From Rubellicoccus peritrichatus (GTDB taxonomy: Bacteria; Verrucomicrobiota; Verrucomicrobiia; Opitutales; Cerasicoccaceae): a stretch of DNA of 64,000 nt. The stretch is taken from positions 3,157,001 to 3,221,000 of the forward strand of contig NZ_CP136920.1 in assembly GCF_033100135.1 (NCBI RefSeq). The letters are read 5' to 3'. Position numbers and translations under genes: made by a program. The notes beneath the pieces are model-generated. The model did no database searches. It saw only the letters and a list, made by a program, of their open reading frames with translations, and was not told the origin of the DNA. Shown one piece after another: positions 53,567 through 62,596 of this stretch. Each line of letters opens with the position of its first letter. Within the stretch, counting starts at the first letter, position 1.

Positions 53567-55579
53567 TTAATGTGATGCGTTTGCTGGAGCAGCCTGTTGA
53601 GGAGCTGATGTTGAATCGGGTGATGGATCATCTGGAAGTGGCGTTTTGATATGATAACCGCCAGGGCCTTCAAGTGCCCATAGGTAAATGCCTACAAATA
53701 GGATAAGAAGTCCGAGAATCGCTGAGTAACCAGCAAAAGGGACACCTGCAGCCATCATGGCCATACTCATCCCGAACCAGAAAAAACCGATGCCGCATTG
53801 CAGAGGGAACCATGATTGCGAGGGCATATGGACTCCATCCGGGCCTCCATCGCTCATGTATTTCATCTTTTTCTTACCGTGCTTGTGTTCCCACCAGCAG
53901 TCACGTGCTGAAACAATTGGTGTCGCAGCAAAGTTGTAAGATGGGACCGGAGTTGGCAGTGACCATTCAAGAGTGCGTCCATCCCAGAGATCGGCTTCAA
54001 CTTTCTTACCACGAAAAACCGTCCAGACTAGATTGACGAAGCAAATTGCAATTCCGATTCCGAGAAGGAATGCACCAATGGTGGAAACCATGTTCCACAT
54101 CTCCCAGCCGAATCCTGCAAGATAGGTGTGCGTCCGTCGTGGCATACCCGTGAGGCCGAGGTAGTGCATCGGGAAAAAGGCAACATTGAAGCCAACGACG
54201 ACTAAGCCAGCCACCCAGTAGCCGAGCTTTTGGTTCATCTGACGACCAAAAATCTTTGGAACCCAGAAGTAAATGCCTGCCAGAAGACCAAGCAGAACAC
54301 CACCGAGGAGCACATAGTGAAAGTGTGCGATGACAAAATAGCTGTCTTGTTGCTGGGCGTCGGCAGGAGCAGCCGAGTGCATGATACCAGAGAATCCGCC
54401 CATCATGAACATCCAGATAAAACCTAGGGCGAAGCACATTGGAACGGTAAATTTAATTCGCCCGTGCCAGAGCGTTCCGATCCAGTTGAAGATTTTAACT
54501 CCAGTTGGGACCGCAATTGCCATGGTCAGGAGCGAAAAAGCAGCGGTTGCGACTTTACCAAGACCAGTGGTGAACATGTGATGGCTCCATACCGCGAATC
54601 CCAGAAACCCGATTACTGCCCCGGAAAAGACGACGATAGCATAACCAAAGAGCGGGCGTTTCGAAAAGGTTGGCAGGATTTCAGACACGATCCCCATCGC
54701 TGGTAGCACCAGAATGTAGACTTCAGGATGACCGAAGACCCAGAAGAGGTGTTGCCAGAGGATAGGCTGACCACCCATTTCCACGCGGAAGAAGTTGGTG
54801 CCGAAAAAGCGATCGAACATCAGTTCGGCCAATGCGATGGTAATGGCAGGGAATGCAAAAATGATCAAGAAACTGGTGATCAGCGTCATCCACGTGAAAA
54901 CTGGAAGACGCATCATCGTCATACCAGGGGCACGCATGTTGAGGATGGTGACGATAAAGTTGAAGGCTGCAGCCAGTGAAGCAACCCCAAGAATCTGAAG
55001 GCCTAAGACCCAGAAGTCAGTGCCGATACCAGTGTAACCATCGCTGGTTAGTGGAGCATAGCCGAACCAACCGCCTGCCGGGGCAATATCTGACAAGGCT
55101 AGATCCTGGCCAAACCAACCGACATCGTGCGCAAACTGGAAGAACCAGGAAGCATTCAGGACCGCAGCACCCGCAATAAAGGTCCAGAGCGAGAAAGCGT
55201 TGAGTCGTGGAAAGGCAACATCACGGGCTCCGATTTGAAGCGGAACAAGATAATTGAAGAAAGCGGCTGAAAGCGGCATGACTCCAAGAAAAATCATCGT
55301 CGTGCCGTGCATGGTGAAGAGCTGATTGTATAGCTGAGCGCTTACAAAGTCATTACCAGCAATGGCCAGCTGAGTCCGAATCATGAGTGCTTCGACTCCA
55401 CCAACAAGAAAGAAAAAGACTGCTGCTGCACCATACATGATGCCTAGTTTTTTGTGGTCGACGGTGGTTAGCCAATCGGCAATTCCGACTTTCGGGTCAG
55501 GACGGGCAAGGCCTAGCGGACTTTTCTCTACGTGAAGCTCGGTTTTGTCAGCAACGGCTGCGTGATGATCTGCGGACAT
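53567..55579 (-). CDS. ctaD: Cytochrome c oxidase subunit I
   Basis: This 670-residue heme-copper oxidase core has about 14 TM helices. The binuclear centre includes GHPEVYI with H284 and the cross-linked Y288, E286 of the D channel, HHMFTTG (CuB ligands), and FVIAHFHYVLLGG for the heme ligands, typical of A-type oxidases. The C-terminus adds two TM helices (FPLQCGIGFFWFGMSMAMMA and SAILGLLILFVGIYLWAL), so the protein is longer than a basic 550-residue subunit I. It reduces oxygen and pumps protons. It is second in the operon. Confidence 0.95.
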   Translation of the reverse strand: MSADHHAAVADKTELHVEKSPLGLARPDPKVGIADWLTTVDHKKLGIMYGAAAVFFFLVGGVEALMIRTQLAIAGNDFVSAQLYNQLFTMHGTTMIFLGVMPLSAAFFNYLVPLQIGARDVAFPRLNAFSLWTFIAGAAVLNASWFFQFAHDVGWFGQDLALSDIAPAGGWFGYAPLTSDGYTGIGTDFWVLGLQILGVASLAAAFNFIVTILNMRAPGMTMMRLPVFTWMTLITSFLIIFAFPAITIALAELMFDRFFGTNFFRVEMGGQPILWQHLFWVFGHPEVYILVLPAMGIVSEILPTFSKRPLFGYAIVVFSGAVIGFLGFAVWSHHMFTTGLGKVATAAFSLLTMAIAVPTGVKIFNWIGTLWHGRIKFTVPMCFALGFIWMFMMGGFSGIMHSAAPADAQQQDSYFVIAHFHYVLLGGVLLGLLAGIYFWVPKIFGRQMNQKLGYWVAGLVVVGFNVAFFPMHYLGLTGMPRRTHTYLAGFGWEMWNMVSTIGAFLLGIGIAICFVNLVWTVFRGKKVEADLWDGRTLEWSLPTPVPSYNFAATPIVSARDCWWEHKHGKKKMKYMSDGGPDGVHMPSQSWFPLQCGIGFFWFGMSMAMMAAGVPFAGYSAILGLLILFVGIYLWALEGPGGYHIKTPLPDDPSPDSTSAPQQAAPANASH

Positions 55580-55641
55580 TTGAAAAAGTTTTCTATATTT
55601 GGGAAGTTATCTGAATTGCTCGAGTCGTCTCTTGCCTGATC

Positions 55642-57357
55642 TTACTTTAAAGTCTGTAGGAACATAGCGATTTTACGATAATCCTCACGAGAAGGCCAGT
55701 TACTGACTTCTGAAAATTGATCATCAGTCAAATCTTCTGTTGTTCGAATCAGCTGATTTCTTGTCAGTTTTAGCGGCACGGGAACATCTGCTTTGATTTT
55801 GCTGATACGTTTGTCGGGAGACTGTGCCATGGCGGCAACCAGTTCCTGTGGAATGCCAAGACCGGTTATGTCTTCAGTATCGAGGCCAAGTTGCTTGATG
55901 TCGGCGAAGGTAAGCGCACTAGCGGAATCGTGTGAGCCAGCTTCCTCTGCAAGTCCACTAATTTTTCCTAATTCAACAGAGTCCAAACCTCGTTTCTTTA
56001 GGACATAAGCAGTGACAGAAGTGACGTCCTCATTCGGATTTTTGGCAATTTCATCTGCAAGCACCTGCTTTACGCCTGCTTTTATGAATTGTTCCTTACC
56101 AATACCGACTTTTTGAAGTTTTGAGTAAGTGACACCAGTGTATTTTAAATTCCGCAGCCCAGCGTCAGCACGGTAATACATCAGGTTGCCTGGCTTGTAA
56201 TCTTGAGAACGAGCCAACCAATTGGTGATGTTATCAAGCTGTTTGTCAGGGTCAATTTCACCATTATCGTCCATGTTATCCATGATACCTGCGGCAAGTG
56301 ATTTTCGCTGAGCCAGCTTTGTGAGGTTTGGTGCGCTTTGACCTTGAGCTGGTGAGTTATCAATCGCGTGGCAAACGATGCACTGGCCTTTGCCCATGAA
56401 AAGTGCCGCACCTTCGTGAATTGCGCTGTCGGGTAATGATTCAGGATTCTTACGAACAGCTTTGCTCCAGGCAGTCCAATCGTCCTGAGCCGTTGGGTCC
56501 GGTTTGTCCTTGTCCGGCTGCATGGCAAACCCCTCTGGTGCATCCGCGCCTGCCTGATAATCTTTCACCCAGTTCGTGAAATCCTCATCCGTCATGACAT
56601 CGCTACGGAAGAGCATATAGGCATGCGCTTCACCACAGAATTCTGCACACTGCCCATAGTAATGTCCGGTTTCATCGGCTTGAATCCACATCCAATTTTG
56701 GCGGCCGGGCATCAGGTCGACTTTTCCTGCGATCTTCGGGAGCCAGAAACTGTGGATGACATCCTCGGAGCGGAGGTTCAATTTGATTACCTTGCCAACA
56801 GGAATTACCATTTCATTGGCAGTCGTGATACCAAGCTGGGGGTACTCAAAACTCCACCACCATTGCCAACCGTAGACATTAATCTCAAGAATGTTGTCCC
56901 GCTCATCCTTCGCTATATCGCCACCGTACCAAACGCCGAGCTTTGATTTTTCATAACCTTCAGTATCTGTGGGCAATTCATGGGTATACCAAATTGCATC
57001 GAGTGTCGGAATTGCGATGATGACCAGCAAGAATATAGAACCACCAATCAACCCGATTTCGATCAAAGGGTTACCATGGCCTTGCTCCGGCATGGGTTTG
57101 TTTTCATCGCCTGGGCGTTCGCGGAATTTCCAGACGGCGTAAAAAAGGGCAGCGGCAACAATGACAAAGATGGCACAACAGACGTAAACCGTTACCCAAA
57201 AGAGATCATTTTGCACGTGTGCAACGGGACCTTTGGGGTCGAGCGTAGATTGCCGGGTAGCAAAACTACAGCCACCAAGTATTAGTGAAAGCAAAGTAAT
57301 CAGTGCTCCGGTCAAGAGACTGGAGAAACTGGTAAATCGTTTATCGGAAACCATCAA
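55642..57357 (-). CDS. ctaC: Cytochrome c oxidase subunit II with fused cytochrome c domain
   Basis: This 571-residue caa3-type subunit II starts with a lipoprotein-like signal (LLSLILGGC) and two TM helices (about 50-72 and 90-112). The CuA motif CAEFCGEAHAYM gives C237, C241, H245 and M248. A cytochrome c domain follows with CIVCH (C326, C329, H330) and Met393 in YKPGNLMYY. About 160 extra residues lie between Met393 and the final helix YRKIAMFLQTLK, which looks like a cytochrome c C-terminal helix; the domain thus seems to be interrupted by an inserted helical region. It is first of the ctaCDEFG set and divergent from the copper protein. Confidence 0.93.
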   Translation of the reverse strand: MMVSDKRFTSFSSLLTGALITLLSLILGGCSFATRQSTLDPKGPVAHVQNDLFWVTVYVCCAIFVIVAAALFYAVWKFRERPGDENKPMPEQGHGNPLIEIGLIGGSIFLLVIIAIPTLDAIWYTHELPTDTEGYEKSKLGVWYGGDIAKDERDNILEINVYGWQWWWSFEYPQLGITTANEMVIPVGKVIKLNLRSEDVIHSFWLPKIAGKVDLMPGRQNWMWIQADETGHYYGQCAEFCGEAHAYMLFRSDVMTDEDFTNWVKDYQAGADAPEGFAMQPDKDKPDPTAQDDWTAWSKAVRKNPESLPDSAIHEGAALFMGKGQCIVCHAIDNSPAQGQSAPNLTKLAQRKSLAAGIMDNMDDNGEIDPDKQLDNITNWLARSQDYKPGNLMYYRADAGLRNLKYTGVTYSKLQKVGIGKEQFIKAGVKQVLADEIAKNPNEDVTSVTAYVLKKRGLDSVELGKISGLAEEAGSHDSASALTFADIKQLGLDTEDITGLGIPQELVAAMAQSPDKRISKIKADVPVPLKLTRNQLIRTTEDLTDDQFSEVSNWPSREDYRKIAMFLQTLK

Positions 57358-57501
57358 TCTGTTAGCAGGAAATTAAAGAACGAGAAAAAGGGGTCGCCTT
57401 TAACTCGTCAATCGATGAAAAGTGAGGTTTTCAGGACAAAACTCAAGAGGAATATTTTTCGATGAACAGTGCTTATTAGCACTATTAGCAAGTCTATCGT
57501 T

Positions 57502-58047
57502 ATGGTTGAGAATCAGAGGCGTTTTCGTGCGCATTCTATATTAAAAAGGGCATTCGCTGGATGTGTTCTCGGCTTGCTGCTGTTTGGCTGTTCAGGCGAT
57601 GAGCCCAAGGCGGCGTCAGCTCCTGTTGTCAAAGCGCCAAAACCGGTGGAAAGTCCTTCGCCTGTTTTGAAAATCAGTGCAGGTGATAATATGAAGTTCA
57701 ATAAAGAACTTCTGATTGTGGAGGCCGGTTGTGAGGCTCGTATTGAATTGACCCATACTGGTCGCATGCCGATCAATAAAATGGCGCACAACATTGTCGT
57801 AATTGAAGCCGAAACTGACCCTTTTGATGTCGCTATGGCAGCTGCAAGCGCCAAGGACTCTGACTATGTTCCTCAGGAATATGAGGAACAAATTATTGCC
57901 TATACCGGACTGGTTGGGCCCGGAAGAACCGTTACTGTCGATTTTATTGCTCCGGATGTTCCCGGTGATTATCCGTTTCTCTGCACTTTTCCCGGGCATT
58001 TCCAGGGTGGGATGATGGGAATTCTCCGAGTTGTGGCTGTGGAGTAG
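57502..58047 (+). CDS. Blue-copper lipoprotein (azurin/auracyanin-like)
   Basis: From ATG 57502 the 181-residue protein has a signal peptide with lipobox (CVLGLLLFGC), a Pro/Ala-rich linker and a cupredoxin domain. Type 1 copper ligands are seen as H96 (MAHNIVV), C161 and H166 (FLCTFPGHF) and M171 (QGGMMG). The C-x4-H-x4-M spacing is auracyanin-like, one longer than classical azurin. GTG 57469 would also be possible. It sits between the oxidase operon (divergent) and the complex I genes, so it may carry electrons to the caa3 oxidase, tethered to a membrane. Confidence 0.88.
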   Translation: MVENQRRFRAHSILKRAFAGCVLGLLLFGCSGDEPKAASAPVVKAPKPVESPSPVLKISAGDNMKFNKELLIVEAGCEARIELTHTGRMPINKMAHNIVVIEAETDPFDVAMAAASAKDSDYVPQEYEEQIIAYTGLVGPGRTVTVDFIAPDVPGDYPFLCTFPGHFQGGMMGILRVVAVE

Positions 58048-58076
58048 GTCTTATTCCAGTTTTTTATGGATGCTTG

Positions 58077-58100
58077 AAAAGTCCGATTAGTTCGGCTTTT
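58077..58100 (+). terminator. Possible weak terminator after copper protein
   Basis: AAAAG and CCGA pair with TCGG and CTTTT around a short loop with one bulged T. The tract after the stem is just the stem's own T residues, so termination would be weak. Placed 30 bp after the copper gene stop. Confidence 0.4.
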
Positions 58101-58208
58101 AGGAAGACTAGGCCTTGCTAATAAATGGAAATCCGATTTGTTGTTCTGCAAATTGAATTTTATTTGAGTTGAACTGAAATACAGGGCACCTAGAAACGAG
58201 GGTTGACG

Positions 58209-58754
58209 ATGGGGGAAACAACAGAATTTGGCTATAACAGCAAAGTGGAGGGCGAGGTAGTCGTCTCTCGGGCTGATGCTGTCATTAATTGGATCCGCAA
58301 GCACTCGGTTTGGCCGATGCCTATGGGGCTGGCGTGCTGCGCAATCGAGATGATGGGCGTTGCTGCCTCGCGTTTTGACATCAGCCGCTTCGGCATGGAA
58401 GTCATGCGCTTTTCTCCACGTCAGGCTGATTGCATGATCGTTGCCGGCACCGTAACTTATAAGATGGCTGAGGTCGTACGCCGCATTTACGACCAAATGG
58501 CAGAGCCCAAATGGGTCGTCGCCATGGGAGCCTGTGCTTCTACTGGCGGTATGTATCGCTCTTACGCGGTTCTCCAGGGCGTAGACCGTGTTGTTCCTGT
58601 GGATGTCTATATCAGTGGCTGCCCACCGCGTCCCGAGGCATTGCTAGACGGGATGATGAAATTGCAGGATAAGATTTCTCAGGAACGCTCCGTTACGAAT
58701 CTGCTGAAAAACGACATGCACCCGGCTCCGGAATTAACCACCGCGACTACCTGA
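58209..58754 (+). CDS. nuoB: NADH-quinone oxidoreductase subunit B
   Basis: This 181-residue subunit coordinates the terminal 4Fe-4S cluster N2. [20 protein letters not shown] and [15 protein letters not shown] carry the cluster cysteines. ATG 58209 has GAGG at 58198-58201 (7-base spacing), and a TTG 58203 start is also in frame. It is the first gene of a nuoB-C-D-E-F-G run, and nuoA is not directly upstream. Confidence 0.94.
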   Translation: MGETTEFGYNSKVEGEVVVSRADAVINWIRKHSVWPMPMGLACCAIEMMGVAASRFDISRFGMEVMRFSPRQADCMIVAGTVTYKMAEVVRRIYDQMAEPKWVVAMGACASTGGMYRSYAVLQGVDRVVPVDVYISGCPPRPEALLDGMMKLQDKISQERSVTNLLKNDMHPAPELTTATT

Positions 58755-58762
58755 CTATTTTA

Positions 58763-59389
58763 ATGGACGCTATTTTAACTGCTAAGCTGCTTGAACGATT
58801 CCCTTTCGCTGAGGAACGGGCTTCGCTTGATCATCCTGCAATCAAGGTTCCAGCCGATAAGCTGGTTGAAGTGTGCCAGGTGTTAATGGATGAATTCGGT
58901 TACTCGATGTTGACGGATTCGACTGCGATTGACTGGGGCGAAGAGGTTTCACCGCGCTTCACTGGTATTTATCATCTCTTTAAAGTGAGTGGTGGGGACT
59001 GGATTCGTATTGCGGCGGATTGCTCTGATGATGCTGAGCCGGTTTTACCGAGTCTGGTTGAGCTTTTCCCTATCGCCAACTGGCAGGAGCGCGAGACTTA
59101 CGACATGTTTGGTATTCGTTATGAGAATCATCCGGATATGCGGCGGATTTTAATGTGGGATGATTATCCCTACCATCCGCTTCGCAAGGAATTTCCCCTT
59201 GCTGGTCATGAAACTGAATTGCCTGCTGCAGATGTGGCCAAGGCTTCAGGTGCCAAGGTAATACCCGCACCAATGATGGGTGGCCCATTCCATGCGCCGC
59301 AAACCGGTGAAATGTCGGACCGCGAACCGCGGGCAGCTGACCAAAGCTGGACCGAGAAGAACGAAAAACCGGAAACTGTTAAAGACTGA
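58763..59389 (+). CDS. nuoC: NADH-quinone oxidoreductase subunit C
   Basis: This 208-residue complex I subunit contains LFPIANWQERETYDMFGIRYENHPDMRRILMWDDYPYHPLRKEFPL, the 30-kDa subunit signature ERExxDxFG. It is part of the hydrophilic Q-module with NuoB and NuoD. A C-terminal extension (after residue 160) is Ala/Asp/Glu-rich and of no obvious function. It is 8 bp after nuoB. Confidence 0.93.
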   Translation: MDAILTAKLLERFPFAEERASLDHPAIKVPADKLVEVCQVLMDEFGYSMLTDSTAIDWGEEVSPRFTGIYHLFKVSGGDWIRIAADCSDDAEPVLPSLVELFPIANWQERETYDMFGIRYENHPDMRRILMWDDYPYHPLRKEFPLAGHETELPAADVAKASGAKVIPAPMMGGPFHAPQTGEMSDREPRAADQSWTEKNEKPETVKD

Positions 59390-59399
59390 CCTTTTCTTC

Positions 59400-60641
59400 A
59401 TGCCCACTGAAACGAAAGAAATCGATCTCGGCGATGTCGCCGCCCGCACCTCCGGGTATGAAACGGAGCTTAAAGGCGAGGAAATGACCCTCAATATGGG
59501 GCCATCGCATCCCGCGACCCATGGTGTTTTGCGCCTTAAGTTACGTCTCGATGGTGACTACGTGACCGAAGCTGATCCGGTAATTGGTTATCTGCATCGT
59601 GGTGATGAAAAGATTGCCGAGAACATGACTTACAACCAGTTCGTTCCCTACACGGACCGTCTGGATTACCTTGCGCCTTTAGCAAACAACGTTTGTTACG
59701 CCATTGCGGTTGAGAAACTTGCTGGCTTGAAAGTGCCACCACGCTGCGAAGCGATCCGTGTTATTTGCTGTGAATTGGCCCGTATTTCTTCACATCTCCT
59801 TGGCGTAGGGGTGTATGGTATGGATACGGGAGCCATGACCATCTTTCTCTACACATTTACTCAAAGAGAGAAGCTTTACACTCTCTTTGAAGAACTAACT
59901 GGTGCCCGCTTTACAACCAGTTACACGAGAATTGGTGGGGTCACGCGTGACTTGCCCGAGGGATGGCTCGGCCGTGTGAGCAACTTCTGCAATCAGTTCG
60001 AACCGATCATTGACGAGGTTGATAATTTATTGACCCGAAACAAAATTTTCCTCGATCGGACGAAGGACATTGGAGTCATATCGCAGGAGGACGCCATTGG
60101 CTATGGTTTTACCGGGCCCAATTTACGGGCTTCCGGTGTGGATAGCGATCTGCGCAAGGATAAGCCCTATAGTGGTTACGAGAACTACGACTTTGATGTC
60201 CCAATCGGCTCAGTTGGTGATTGCTATGACCGCTATCTCATCCGGATGGAAGAGCTTCGTCAAAGCGTGCGTATTGTAAGGCAGGTCATAGACAAGATGC
60301 CAGATGGTCCTTATTATGCGGAGGATGCCAAGAAGGTTCACGTCCCGCCCAAGGCCAAGGTCCTAACCAGCATGGAAGAGTTGATTCAAAATTTCATGCT
60401 CGTGACCGAAGGACCGCAAATGCCGGAAGGTGAAGTTTACTTTGAAGCGGAAAACCCAAAAGGCATTCTCGGATTTTTCATTCACTCGAAGGGTGGGGGA
60501 GTTCCTTACCGCCTGAAAATCCGCGCTCCATCATTTTGCTCACTGAGTATTCTTCCAAAAATCCTTCCAGGCTTGATGATGTCCGATATCCCGGTAGTCC
60601 TCGGTAGCTTGGATTTCGTCATGGGGGAATGTGATCGCTAG
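59400..60641 (+). CDS. nuoD: NADH-quinone oxidoreductase subunit D
   Basis: This 413-residue 49-kDa subunit begins PTETKEIDLGDV and has LNMGPSHPATHGVL and the quinone-site residues of the His-containing PSHPATHG loop, plus GVPYRLKIRAPSF near the C-terminus. ATG 59400 is 10 bp after nuoC. A longer ORF upstream overlaps nuoC and is not used. It forms the Q-reduction site with NuoB. Confidence 0.94.
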   Translation: MPTETKEIDLGDVAARTSGYETELKGEEMTLNMGPSHPATHGVLRLKLRLDGDYVTEADPVIGYLHRGDEKIAENMTYNQFVPYTDRLDYLAPLANNVCYAIAVEKLAGLKVPPRCEAIRVICCELARISSHLLGVGVYGMDTGAMTIFLYTFTQREKLYTLFEELTGARFTTSYTRIGGVTRDLPEGWLGRVSNFCNQFEPIIDEVDNLLTRNKIFLDRTKDIGVISQEDAIGYGFTGPNLRASGVDSDLRKDKPYSGYENYDFDVPIGSVGDCYDRYLIRMEELRQSVRIVRQVIDKMPDGPYYAEDAKKVHVPPKAKVLTSMEELIQNFMLVTEGPQMPEGEVYFEAENPKGILGFFIHSKGGGVPYRLKIRAPSFCSLSILPKILPGLMMSDIPVVLGSLDFVMGECDR

Positions 60642-60688
60642 GTTGGTTTGACCAAAAAGTCGCCCGCGAAATTCTGTAATTTGAAACA

Positions 60689-61225
60689 ATGAATCTTTCT
60701 GCTGAAACGCTAGAGAAAATTGATGCCACAATCGCGCAGTTCCCGCAAAAGCGGAGCGCGACACTACCTATCCTGCACTTGATTCAGGAGGAACTTGGAC
60801 ACCTTAGTTTAGAGACTCAGGAGTGGGTGGCCGAGAAGTTGGGAGTCCAACCAATCCAGATTCGCGAGGTCGTGACCTTTTATCCGATGTATCGCGAAGA
60901 GCCCATCGGTAAGGTCCATGTTAAAGTTTGCCGTACCTTGTCCTGTGCTTTGAGCGGCGCTTACAAGACCTGCGAAAAGCTGGAGGAAAAGCTCAACTGC
61001 AAGCGTGGTAAAACCTCTGCTGACGGAAATTACACCATCGAGTTTGTCGAGTGTATTGCCTGTTGTGGCAGTGCTCCTGTGGTTCAGGTGGACGACAAAC
61101 TTTATGAAAATGTTAAGCCGGAAGGAGCAGAAGAGCTCGCTGAAGAGATAAAAAAGATGGCAGCTGCTGAGGCGACCAATGCCGCTGAAACTCCTCAACC
61201 TCAAACCCCGGCGTATTTCGGATGA
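60689..61225 (+). CDS. nuoE: NADH-quinone oxidoreductase subunit E
   Basis: This 178-residue 24-kDa subunit holds the N1a 2Fe-2S cluster: VCRTLSCAL (C-x4-C) and ECIACCGSAPVVQV (C-x3-C). It is part of the NADH-oxidising N module. Its final four bases overlap the NuoF start (ATGA), so the two are translationally coupled. A 25-residue Ala/Pro-rich tail ends the protein. Confidence 0.93.
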   Translation: MNLSAETLEKIDATIAQFPQKRSATLPILHLIQEELGHLSLETQEWVAEKLGVQPIQIREVVTFYPMYREEPIGKVHVKVCRTLSCALSGAYKTCEKLEEKLNCKRGKTSADGNYTIEFVECIACCGSAPVVQVDDKLYENVKPEGAEELAEEIKKMAAAEATNAAETPQPQTPAYFG

Positions 61226-62589
61226 TTCAGAAAAAACCACCAGAAGAATTCAGACTCATCTACAAGAACGTCGATGTGGATGGCTACACCATCGACATTG
61301 ATTGTTACCGGAAGCATGATGGCTACAAGATTCTTGAAAAAGCAATCAAGGAGAAGCCGGAGGATCTACGTCAGGAAGTATTAAATTCTGGTGTGCGTGG
61401 ACGCGGTGGTGCTGGTTTCCCGACCGGTATGAAATGGAAGTTCGTTGATCGCAAGTCTGGCAAACCCATCTATGTGGTCTGTAACGCGGATGAGTCCGAG
61501 CCTGGCACTTATAAGGACCGACAGATCATTTATAAAGACCCTCATCAGTTGATCGAGGGCATTATGATCAGTGCTTTTGCCAATAATGCAGCCCAGGCTT
61601 TCATCTATATTCGTGGGGAGTTTATCAATGGTGCCCGTATTCTGGAGCGTGCGATTGATGAAGCGCGTAAGGCCGGTTTTGTCGGAAAGAATATCTGTGG
61701 CAGTGAATACTCCTGCGAGATCGCGATTTGTCGTGGGGCAGGTGCTTACATCTGTGGAGAAGAAACGGGTTTGATCGAATCCCTTGAGGGCAAGCGTGGT
61801 TATCCACGAATCAAACCGCCTTACTTTCCGGCAGTTCTCGGCCTTTACCAGTGCCCAACCATCGTTAACAATGTCGAGACATTCTGTCACGTGAAGCATG
61901 TCATTGATCGCGGTGGAGAGGAGTATGCCAAGATCGGTATCAAAGGCGATAGTGGCACTCACATCTGGGGTGTATCAGGGCATGTTCAGCGTCCGGGTTA
62001 CTATGAGCTCGAAGCGGGTTCATGTACCTTTGGTGATTTGCTTTATGGTCTTTGCGGTGGACCTTTGCCAGGTCGCAAGTTTAAGGCATTAATCCCCGGT
62101 GGCTCTTCTACCAAGATTCTTCGTTTTGGCGAACGCTTTGAGGGAAAATTACCTGATGGCACCCCTTTCGACTGGGCCGTTGAAGACATTCCTCTGGATG
62201 CCAACAGCATTGGTCTTTGTGGAACCTTCCTGGGAACCGGTGGTTCGATCGTCATGGACGATTCGACTGATATGTTGGAAGCACTCGCCAACCTGAATGC
62301 ATTTTATGGACATGAAAGTTGTGGTCAGTGCACACCTTGTCGTGAGGGCTCACTCTGGCTTCAAAAGATGACAGGTCGCATGTGTTCCGGCAGTGCTCGT
62401 GAAGAGGATGTGCCTTTACTCAAGGATATTGCAGATCAAGTCGCCGGACGCACCATTTGTGCACACGGCGAAGCTGTTGCCTGGCCCGTCCAGAGCGCGG
62501 TTCCTAAATTTAAGGATGAATATTTGGAGAAAATCAAGAATCAGGCTAGCGGCCAACGCTTTAACCCGGCAGGCTACCCGCTGATTTAA
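61222..62589 (+). CDS. nuoF: NADH-quinone oxidoreductase subunit F
   Basis: This 455-residue 51-kDa subunit binds NADH and FMN and holds the N3 cluster. RGRGGAGFPTGMKWKF is the NADH loop, GAYICGEETGLIESLEGKRG is part of the FMN site, and ESCGQCTPCREGSLWL carries the 4Fe-4S ligands. It receives electrons from NADH and passes them to NuoE and NuoG. Confidence 0.95.
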   Translation: MIQKKPPEEFRLIYKNVDVDGYTIDIDCYRKHDGYKILEKAIKEKPEDLRQEVLNSGVRGRGGAGFPTGMKWKFVDRKSGKPIYVVCNADESEPGTYKDRQIIYKDPHQLIEGIMISAFANNAAQAFIYIRGEFINGARILERAIDEARKAGFVGKNICGSEYSCEIAICRGAGAYICGEETGLIESLEGKRGYPRIKPPYFPAVLGLYQCPTIVNNVETFCHVKHVIDRGGEEYAKIGIKGDSGTHIWGVSGHVQRPGYYELEAGSCTFGDLLYGLCGGPLPGRKFKALIPGGSSTKILRFGERFEGKLPDGTPFDWAVEDIPLDANSIGLCGTFLGTGGSIVMDDSTDMLEALANLNAFYGHESCGQCTPCREGSLWLQKMTGRMCSGSAREEDVPLLKDIADQVAGRTICAHGEAVAWPVQSAVPKFKDEYLEKIKNQASGQRFNPAGYPLI

Positions 62590-62596
62590 TTGACCC

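Noticed and set aside
61381-61962. Minus-strand ORF of 193 aa inside nuoF
   Set aside because: Shadow of a highly conserved complex I gene.
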